DNA of 10,534 bases, taken from positions 1 through 10,534 of the forward strand of contig USIA01000046.1 of the NCBI GenBank assembly GCA_900554535.1, read 5' to 3'. Under the pieces are notes generated by a model. It searched no databases, had not been told where the DNA came from, and saw nothing but the letters and a program-made list of their open reading frames with translations. Source of the stretch: an uncultured Oscillospiraceae bacterium (GTDB lineage Bacteria > Bacillota > Clostridia > Oscillospirales > Acutalibacteraceae). Positions 1 to 4,817 of the stretch are shown here, piece by piece. The position numbers and the translations under genes were made by a program. Numbering within the stretch: the stretch's first letter is position 1; every line of letters begins with the position of its first letter.

Positions 1-16
1 CAAAGGCCGTGCGGGA

Positions 17-43
17 GGGGGGGGGGCCACAGCGGCCCGCCCC
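17..43 (+). other. G10 tract and GC-rich hairpin in the leader of the VirB6-like gene
   Basis: Bases 17-26 are ten consecutive G. Bases 20-28 can pair with 34-43 (G20-G23 with C40-C43, then G24-C28 with G34-C38, G39 bulged) around a 5-nt loop at 29-33. No T run follows, so it does not look like a standard intrinsic terminator. It lies between whatever gene precedes the window and the ribosome site at 56-64. It may be an mRNA stability or attenuation element, or simply a chance GC-rich spacer. The homopolymer length may also be affected by sequencing error. Confidence 0.35.
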
Positions 44-70
44 TGTTTCTGCCGGAAAGGAGGTCTTTGA

Positions 71-614
71 ATGTCCGATAACTGGGTTGTGCAAAACCTG
101 CAAAATGCCCTTGACACCTGGAACAAGTATCTGTCTGAAATCTGGCAGCTTATCACCCAAAGCCCGGAGCAGTTTAAGGGCGGCTCCATCTGGAGTGTGA
201 TCGTCAACATCCACGACGCGGTGCGGGCCATCGGCCTTGCGCTTCTGGTGCTGTTCTTTGTCATCGGGATTGTGAAAACCTGCGGCAGCTTTGCCGAGGT
301 GAAAAAGCCGGAACACGCCTTAAAGCTGTTCATCCGGTTTGCCATTGCCAAGGGCGTCGTGACCTATGGGCTGGAGCTGATGATGGCCCTCTTTAACATT
401 GTCCAGGGCCTTGTTTCCACCATTATGAACGCGGCGGGCTTTGGAACCGCACAGCAGACCGTTCTCCCACAGGAGATCATTGACGCGGTGGAAAGCTGCG
501 GCTTCTTTGAGAGTATCCCTTTGTGGGCGGTGACGCTCATCGGCGGGCTGTTCATCACCGTTCTCAGCTTCATTATGATTATGACCGTCTACGGGCGGTT
601 TTTTAAGCTCTATT
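71..614 (+). CDS. VirB6/TrbL-like conjugal transfer channel protein, exon 1 (gene interrupted by group II intron)
   Basis: This is the N-terminal 181 codons plus the first base of codon 182 of a polytopic inner-membrane T4SS protein of the VirB6/TrbL kind (CD1107-like in clostridial elements). The ATG at 71 follows the ribosome site AAAGGAGGT at 56-64. Hydrophobic segments lie near residues 52-70, 88-115 and 150-175, followed by the GRFFKLY stretch (175-181), where the coding sequence breaks. Beyond 614 the frame enters intron RNA, adds eight foreign residues and stops at 638-640, so unspliced message gives a truncated 189-residue protein. Joining to exon 2 at 3153 yields L-Y-T-A-I-A-P in frame and a 278-residue protein, about the size I expect for the family. 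The role as channel component is inferred from the family and from the PrgI and VirB4 neighbours. The preceding gene lies outside the window. Confidence 0.85.
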
Positions 615-855
615 GTGCGCCCGGAAGGGCTGCGGCGTAAGCCAAAGCAGCTCGCGGGCAATTTGGGATTCTGCCAGTAGCGCGGCAGTAGGAAAAGGTA
701 TTCCGAAGGGAGGTGCAAATTACCCTATCACCAACCGATTTATCCGGCGGGGAAACCCAATGGGGAGTGTAGCATATCGGTAACGTCGTAAGTTGGGAAA
801 CTATCGAACCACTACTGAACGGCAAGGTGAAACGTTGTGAATGAGGAATAAAGCT

Positions 856-876
856 GGATTGCTTGAAGGGCAGTCC
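856..876 (+). other. Candidate EBS2 hairpin of the intron
   Basis: Bases 856-862 (GGATTGC) pair with 870-876 (GCAGTCC), leaving a 7-nt loop. In the loop, TTGAA at 863-867 can pair with exon 1 bases 602-606 (TTTAA), four Watson-Crick pairs and one G-U. This is the expected place, relative to the splice site, for the exon-binding site 2 / intron-binding site 2 contact. The fit is by eye, without an alignment. Confidence 0.6.
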
Positions 877-896
877 AAGGCGGCATACTTGAGCCG

Positions 897-923
897 GCGG
901 CGCAGGATAGTTGTATTCGCCGC
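897..923 (+). other. Candidate EBS1 hairpin of the intron
   Basis: A perfect 6-bp stem (GCGGCG 897-902 with CGCCGC 918-923) holds a 15-nt loop. Loop bases GATAG at 906-910 pair with the last five bases of exon 1, CTATT at 610-614, one of them a G-U pair. G905, just 5' of this, could pair as G-U with T3153, the first base of exon 2, as the delta contact of IIA introns would require. This supports both the 5' boundary and the 3153 start of exon 2. Confidence 0.65.
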
Positions 924-1121
924 ATGCCGTGGCAATCGGTGACAGGTACACGCCGATTGCGAAATACCCACGACAGCCAACCGCAGTAAGCGGATAACGG
1001 ACGAAAACCCATTCCGACATCACAACACGCTGTCCCAAACTGCCTAACCGGGGATTGCCTAACCCGGAACGCCCCTATAGGCTATGGCTCTCAGAGCCTG
1101 AAAATCCGGTATGGCAACGGA

Positions 1122-1173
1122 GCCGCCGTAGTAGTCTGAGCAAGGGAAAGCCTTGCACATGGCGAAGGGCGGC
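1122..1173 (+). ncRNA. Group II intron domain III
   Basis: The outer helix pairs GCCGCC 1122-1127 with GGCGGC 1168-1173. The inner helix pairs CAAGG 1141-1145 with CCTTG 1151-1155 over a GAAAG loop. The internal sequence GTAGTAGTCTGAG at 1128-1140 and CACATGGCGAAGGG at 1156-1169 closely match the corresponding part of Ll.LtrB as I recall it. Confidence 0.75.
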
Positions 1174-1201
1174 AGGATATCAACCAAACTATCAATGGAA
1201 A

Positions 1202-1216
1202 GGTGCGTGAGGCACT
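1202..1216 (+). promoter_or_regulatory. Hairpin over the ribosome site of the intron-encoded protein (domain IVa-like)
   Basis: GTGC at 1203-1206 pairs with GCAC at 1212-1215 (plus G1202-U1216), with the 5-nt loop GTGAG. The loop and first stem base hold the nearest ribosome-site-like sequence, GTGAGG 1207-1212, four bases before the ATG at 1217. In Ll.LtrB, domain IVa contains the ltrA ribosome site and is the main LtrA binding site, so the maturase represses its own translation. The same arrangement is inferred here. A second weak site, GGAAAGG, lies just upstream near 1196-1202. Confidence 0.45.
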
Positions 1217-3049
1217 ATGAGAAATCCAAAGAACGTTTTGGAAAGTCTGACATCAAAAGCAGCAAACAAAGATTACCACTATCAAAGGCTCTATCGAAAC
1301 TTGTACAATCCTGCATTTTTTCTGCTGGCATATGAGCGTATCCAAGCAAAACCCGGCAACATGACAGCCGGAAGCGATGGGAAAACAATCGATGGCATGA
1401 GTATGAAGCGAATTGAAGCCCTCATTCAAAAACTGAAGGATTTCAGTTATCAGCCAAAACCTGCCAGAAGAACGTATATCCCAAAAGCAAACGGCAAAAC
1501 ACGCCCTCTTGGTATCCCGTCTTTTGACGACAAGCTGGTGCAGGAGGTAGTGCGCATGATACTGGAAAGCATCTATGAACCCACCTTTCACGTTACTTCC
1601 CATGGATTCCGCCCAAAGCGGAGCTGTCATACGGCTCTGCAATATATCAAGCGGAACTACACGGGGGTCAAATGGTTTGTTGAGGGTGATATCAAAGGAT
1701 GTTTTGACAACGTTGACCATCATGTGCTGGTGCGGATACTGCGCAGGCGCATTGCGGATGAGCATTTCATCGGCCTGATTTGGAAATTCCTGAAAGCAGG
1801 ATATATGGAAAATTGGGTGTACTACAACACCTATTCCGGCACCCCGCAAGGGTCGCTGATTAGCCCAATTCTGGCGAATATCTACCTCAATGAACTGGAT
1901 GTGTTCATGGCGGAGTATTCCAAATCCTTTAACTGCGGTACAAAACGGAAAATCAACCCGGCCTACAAAAAGCCGTTGGATGTCCGGCGCGGAAAACAGG
2001 AATGGCTGAAACGCAATGAAGCAAAAATCAGTGAGGAAAAACGCCGGGAGGTCATGGCGCAGATACAGGAACTTAATAGCCAACTGCGCTCTATCCCTTA
2101 CAGCGACCCCATGGATACGGAATACAGACGGGTTGTTTATGTCCGCTACGCTGATGATTTCCTGATTGGTGTAATTGGGAGTAAAGAGGATGCGAGGCAG
2201 GTTAAATCCGATGTGGGAGCGTTCATCAAGGAACATCTTCACTTGGAGATGTCCCCGGAAAAAACGCTCATTACCCACGGAAACGACTTCGCCCACTTCC
2301 TCGGATATCTGATTACAGTCAGCCGGGAACAAAACAGTACCCGGACAAAGACGGGTTTTACACGCCGAACCTATGTAGGAAAAGTCAAGCTGTATGTGCC
2401 CAAAGAGAAATGGCTGAACCGCCTTCTCTCCTATGGCGCGCTGAAAATCAGCTATGACAAAACCCATGGGAACAAAGAGGTATGGGAACCGGTACGGCGT
2501 CCGGGGTTGATACGTCTGGATGATATTGAGATTCTGAACCAGTACAATGCAGAAGTACGGGGCATGTACAACTATTATCGGCTGGCAAACAATGCAACGG
2601 TGTTGAACGCCTTCCTCTATGTGATGAAGTTCAGCATGTACAAGACCTTCGCCGGAAAATATCGGACGAGCATGCGGAAAATTATTCGCAAATACTGCCA
2701 CAACGGGGATTTTACCGTATCGTATCCAACGAAAAACGGGACAAAATCCGTGGTGTTTTACAATCAGGGCATGCGTCATAACGACAAAGTCGTTGTAACG
2801 GAAAACCCGGACATTATTGGCAGGGCTAACGAGAATCGCCGCTATACCCGGCTGACAGACCGGTTGCAAGGCCATATCTGCGAGTTCTGCGGAACCGAAA
2901 CAGAAGATATTGAAATCCATCATGTCCGAAAACTGAAAGATTTAAGTGGTAAGGCAGAATGGGAACGCCAAATGATTGCGCGCAAACGCAAGACAATGGC
3001 TCTGTGCCATTCCTGTCATGTAAAGCTGCACAATGGAAAGTTAGACTGA
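1217..3049 (+). CDS. ltrA: Group II intron-encoded reverse transcriptase/maturase/HNH endonuclease (LtrA-like)
   Basis: A multifunctional protein of 610 residues (LtrA itself is about 600) that aids folding and splicing of the intron RNA, cuts target DNA and reverse-transcribes the intron into it. The N terminus has the RLYRNLYNP block near residues 25-33. The reverse transcriptase blocks follow: RPLGIPSFDDK, GFRP, the FVEGDIKGCFDNVDH aspartate block, GTPQGSLISP, and YADD at 311-314 with both catalytic aspartates present. A maturase (X) and DNA-binding region follows, containing the MYNYYRLANN stretch. The C terminus is an intact HNH endonuclease: C555-x2-C558, H568-H569 and C597-x2-C600. No frameshift or missing catalytic residue is seen, so the protein looks active. 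It sits in intron domain IV and ends nine bases before domain V. The ATG at 1217 is supported by the N-terminal match to LtrA-type proteins and by the hairpin-bound ribosome site. Confidence 0.96.
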   Translation: MRNPKNVLESLTSKAANKDYHYQRLYRNLYNPAFFLLAYERIQAKPGNMTAGSDGKTIDGMSMKRIEALIQKLKDFSYQPKPARRTYIPKANGKTRPLGIPSFDDKLVQEVVRMILESIYEPTFHVTSHGFRPKRSCHTALQYIKRNYTGVKWFVEGDIKGCFDNVDHHVLVRILRRRIADEHFIGLIWKFLKAGYMENWVYYNTYSGTPQGSLISPILANIYLNELDVFMAEYSKSFNCGTKRKINPAYKKPLDVRRGKQEWLKRNEAKISEEKRREVMAQIQELNSQLRSIPYSDPMDTEYRRVVYVRYADDFLIGVIGSKEDARQVKSDVGAFIKEHLHLEMSPEKTLITHGNDFAHFLGYLITVSREQNSTRTKTGFTRRTYVGKVKLYVPKEKWLNRLLSYGALKISYDKTHGNKEVWEPVRRPGLIRLDDIEILNQYNAEVRGMYNYYRLANNATVLNAFLYVMKFSMYKTFAGKYRTSMRKIIRKYCHNGDFTVSYPTKNGTKSVVFYNQGMRHNDKVVVTENPDIIGRANENRRYTRLTDRLQGHICEFCGTETEDIEIHHVRKLKDLSGKAEWERQMIARKRKTMALCHSCHVKLHNGKLD

Positions 3050-3057
3050 TATCTGGA

Positions 3058-3091
3058 AAGCCGGATACATCGAGAGGTGTACGTCCGGTTT
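3058..3091 (+). ncRNA. Group II intron domain V (catalytic core)
   Basis: A canonical 34-nt hairpin. AAGCCGGA 3058-3065 pairs with TCCGGTTT 3084-3091, then TACATC 3066-3071 with GGTGTA 3076-3081. The GAGA tetraloop is at 3072-3075 and the two-base CG bulge at 3082-3083. The catalytic AGC triad is at 3059-3061. All expected parts are present, so the ribozyme core looks intact. Confidence 0.93.
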
Positions 3092-3152
3092 GGAGGGGAG
3101 CGTTTGGAAACCTACCGCAGTAATGCGGCAAGGCGCTGGGCGCTTACCCTAC
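3092..3152 (+). ncRNA. Group II intron domain VI with branch-point adenosine and 3' splice site
   Basis: The basal helix pairs GGG 3095-3097 with CCC 3147-3149, and GAGCG 3098-3102 with CGCTT 3141-3145, leaving A3146 singly bulged seven bases from the proposed end. An upper hairpin pairs CCGCA 3115-3119 with TGCGG 3124-3128. The intron then ends TAC at 3150-3152. A3146 is the predicted branch nucleotide. The exact 3' boundary is inferred from this geometry and from the restored host frame. Confidence 0.75.
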
Positions 3153-3445
3153 TATACACGGCCATCGCGCCGGTGCCTCTGTCCACCTTTGGCGGGGAAC
3201 CCAGCCAGAACGTGGGCAAGAGCTTCATCAAAAGCTATGCCGCCGTGTGCCTGGAGGGGGCAATCATCGTGCTGGCCTGCATTATCTTCTCCCTGTTTGC
3301 AGCCTCACCCCCTGCGGTTGACCCCAACGCGGCGGCAGTTACCCAGGTGTGGAGCTATGTGGGCGAGCTGCTGTTCAATATGCTGGTGCTTGTAGGCGCT
3401 GTGAAGATGGCCGACCGCGTAGTGCGCGAGATGATGGGCCTGTAA
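3153..3445 (+). CDS. VirB6/TrbL-like conjugal transfer channel protein, exon 2
   Basis: The C-terminal part of the split channel gene, residues 182-278 after splicing, ending in TAA at 3443-3445. It opens with YTAIAPVPLSTF, which continues the GRFFKLY stretch of exon 1. Two hydrophobic segments follow (around the CLEGAIIVLACIIF stretch and the LLFNMLVLVGAV stretch), then a short basic tail. It has no start codon or ribosome site of its own; the reading frame that continues upstream into the intron is not a separate gene. The TAA is followed at once by the ribosome site of the next gene (AAAGGAGG 3444-3451), so translation of the two is likely coupled. Confidence 0.85.
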
Positions 3446-3459
3446 AGGAGGAAAAGTCA

Positions 3460-3837
3460 ATGGACGATACAAGAAACGAGATTTGCCGCAAGGTGCTGGA
3501 AACGCCTCTTGAGGACATCCGGGAGGATGTGTTCTTCCGCGCCGACAACTTTCAGGATGAGCCGTGGTACGGCGAGTTTCAGATCTACCGCAATCTGGGC
3601 GTTTGCCAGCCCAAGCCGGAACACGCCCTGGAGGTGCAGAAGGCGCTGAAAGTCATGGGCTATCCCACCCACGCCGCCGGGCGGAACGGGAAAACCTATC
3701 TTCTCCCCGGCGAAAAACAGCCCGAAAGCACAAAGACGTTGAGGGAGGAATGGAACATGGCGCGGCTGGAGGAACAGAAAGAAGCTGCCTCTCGGCTGTT
3801 TCAGAAATCTTCCCGGCAAAAGGGCCGGGAGCGTTAA
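3460..3837 (+). CDS. Small uncharacterised protein of the conjugation operon (125 aa)
   Basis: I do not recognise a family. The ATG at 3460 has AAAGGAGG eight bases upstream, overlapping the stop of the VirB6-like gene, so it belongs to the same operon. No signal peptide or membrane segment is seen, so it is probably cytoplasmic. The N-terminal half is acidic and aromatic. A middle part (QKALKVMGYPTHAAGRNGKTYLLPG) could be a small alpha/beta fold. The C-terminal 30 or so residues are a charged helix rich in E, R and K, ending very basic. Upstream starts in the same frame would overlap exon 2 and lack a ribosome site. It could be a transfer accessory factor or cargo; the sequence does not tell which. 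Confidence 0.8.
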   Translation: MDDTRNEICRKVLETPLEDIREDVFFRADNFQDEPWYGEFQIYRNLGVCQPKPEHALEVQKALKVMGYPTHAAGRNGKTYLLPGEKQPESTKTLREEWNMARLEEQKEAASRLFQKSSRQKGRER

Positions 3838-3855
3838 GAAACGGAGGGATATGTT

Positions 3856-4389
3856 TTGAACATGAGCAAGGAAAAGCTGATAAGGCTTGCCGAGCGCGCC
3901 CTAAAGCGCACCGAATCCTATCAATGGAACCGGGGGCTGGACGTGCCGGATGAGGAAAACTACAAAATCGACTATCTGCTGGTTAAGGGCAGCAAGGCTT
4001 CCCCGGAGGATGTGATAGCCTATGCGTCCTTTGAGGACGATATGGTGCGGTTCCATCCGCTGCGGGAAAACGACCGGCCTTTTGCGCATTACGGCGAGTG
4101 CTTCACCTACGATTCCGACCTGTTTGAGCCTTTGGAGCAAGGGTATTCCCTGGCTTGTATGTCGCCGGAGGCCCATGCCTGCGCCTGGTATGAAATCGAA
4201 GATTTACAGGGCGAGATCGAACACCAGGCAGGTATGCAGAGCTATTTGCACTACTGCAAGCAGCACGGCGTTACCAGGGAGCAACTGGCCCGTCTGGCGG
4301 ACTATGACGGCATGGATGTGATGAAGCTCTATGACCGGCAGGCTGCCAGAGGTGCGCAGAGCAAGCAGAAAAAAGAGTTTGAGCGATAA
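3856..4389 (+). CDS. Uncharacterised acidic protein of the conjugation operon (177 aa)
   Basis: I do not recognise a family. The TTG at 3856 lies seven bases after CGGAGGG (3842-3848). An ATG at 3862 (giving 175 residues) is 13 bases away, a poorer spacing, so either could be used. The protein has no signal peptide or membrane segment. A short basic N-terminal helix is followed by a long acidic, aromatic body (DYLLVKG, FEDDMVRFHPL, GECFTYDSDLFEPL), then a helical part (residues about 112-160) and a charged tail. It lies 18 bases after the previous gene and 14 before the PrgI gene, in the same operon. It may be a cytoplasmic accessory factor of transfer, or an acidic decoy-type protein; the latter is speculation. 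Confidence 0.8.
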   Translation: MNMSKEKLIRLAERALKRTESYQWNRGLDVPDEENYKIDYLLVKGSKASPEDVIAYASFEDDMVRFHPLRENDRPFAHYGECFTYDSDLFEPLEQGYSLACMSPEAHACAWYEIEDLQGEIEHQAGMQSYLHYCKQHGVTREQLARLADYDGMDVMKLYDRQAARGAQSKQKKEFER

Positions 4390-4403
4390 CGGGAGGTGAC
4401 ATT

Positions 4404-4817
4404 TTGGAAGTCAAGATCAACCGCGAAATCCGCAACTACACCGAATCCATGTTTTTCGGCTTGAGTATGCGGCAATTCATTTTTTCCATTCTGGCCTGCG
4501 GCGTGGCCGTGGGCCTTTACTTTCTCCTGCGCCCCTACTTTGGCGTGGAAACCCTTTCCTGGGTTTGCATTTTGGGCGCGGCCCCCTTTGCCATGCTGGG
4601 GTTCATCACCTACCACGGTATGACGGCGGAACAATTCATCTGGGCGTGGCTGCGCTCGGAAATGCTGGAGCCAAAGGAGATAAAGTTTGAGGACGGCAAC
4701 TATTACTATGCTGCTTTGAAAGATGTGATCGAGGGGCGGCAGACCGGGCGGCCCGTCAGAAAGCAGCCCAAAGAGCCGAAACAGTTTCACAAGCGGAAGG
4801 AGGCAACCCATGATTAA
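4404..4817 (+). CDS. PrgI family T4SS membrane protein
   Basis: A 137-residue PrgI-family component of Gram-positive conjugation machines, normally encoded just before the VirB4 ATPase as here and thought to be VirB3-like. The N terminus (VKINREIRNYTESMFFGLSMRQ) is typical. Two membrane helices follow, at about residues 22-43 and 50-70, then a cytoplasmic tail with EMLEPKEIKFEDGNYYY and a basic end. The start is TTG at 4404, six bases after GGGAGGTG; no ATG or GTG in frame fits the conserved N terminus. The gene overlaps virB4 by eight bases (4810-4817), so the two proteins are probably made by coupled translation. Confidence 0.92.
   Translation: MEVKINREIRNYTESMFFGLSMRQFIFSILACGVAVGLYFLLRPYFGVETLSWVCILGAAPFAMLGFITYHGMTAEQFIWAWLRSEMLEPKEIKFEDGNYYYAALKDVIEGRQTGRPVRKQPKEPKQFHKRKEATHD

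Larger units (their letters stand above)
615..1201 (+). ncRNA. Group II intron ribozyme, domains I-III and start of IV
   Basis: This stretch of about 590 bases before the intron gene holds no convincing protein gene; it is ribozyme RNA. A small hairpin pairs GCCC 619-622 with GGGC 627-630. Two larger hairpins with exon-matching loops are seen at 856-876 and 897-923, and domain III lies at 1122-1173. Domain II should lie between about 1040 and 1120, but I did not resolve its pairing. The short reading frames that cross this region on either strand run through these helices and have no family signal. Confidence 0.85.
615..3152 (+). mobile_element. Group II intron, LtrB-like (IIA/ML type), full length, inserted in the VirB6-like gene
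   Basis: A self-splicing retroelement of 2538 nt in the sense orientation of its host gene. The 5' end is GTGCGCCC at 615-622, the same start as Ll.LtrB as I recall it. The 3' end is CCCTAC at 3147-3152, following a domain VI bulged A at 3146. Inside are exon-binding loops for exon 1, a domain III, an open reading frame in domain IV, and a 34-nt domain V. Excision restores the host frame after the first base of codon 182. An alternative 3' end at 3155 (ending CTAT) is also in frame, but fits the domain VI helix less well. Ends at 3157 or 3159 would shift the frame. The LtrA-like protein and LtrB-like domain III and V sequences place it with the IIA/mitochondrial-like class. Its base composition looks less GC-rich than the flanking genes, consistent with separate acquisition. 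Confidence 0.93.

Noticed and set aside
610..1038. Minus-strand 142-residue frame across the intron 5' region
   Set aside because: Lies on structured ribozyme RNA and has no recognisable protein features.
1153..1335. 60-residue frame overlapping the start of the intron gene
   Set aside because: It runs through domain III and the domain IV hairpin and overlaps the real protein out of frame.
1253..2923. 556-residue antisense open frame opposite the intron protein
   Set aside because: It is the mirror of a well-identified LtrA-type gene, with no ribosome site or family signal; codon bias of the real gene keeps it open.
3077..3152. Possible independent GTG start for the second half of the VirB6-like gene
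   Set aside because: These bases are domain V and VI of the ribozyme; there is no ribosome site, and the encoded residues have no place in the family.
305..3627. Exact 15-nt match between 305-319 and 3613-3627, both encoding KPEHA
   Set aside because: Single short match between two coding regions with no further similarity; likely chance or codon preference, not a repeat element.
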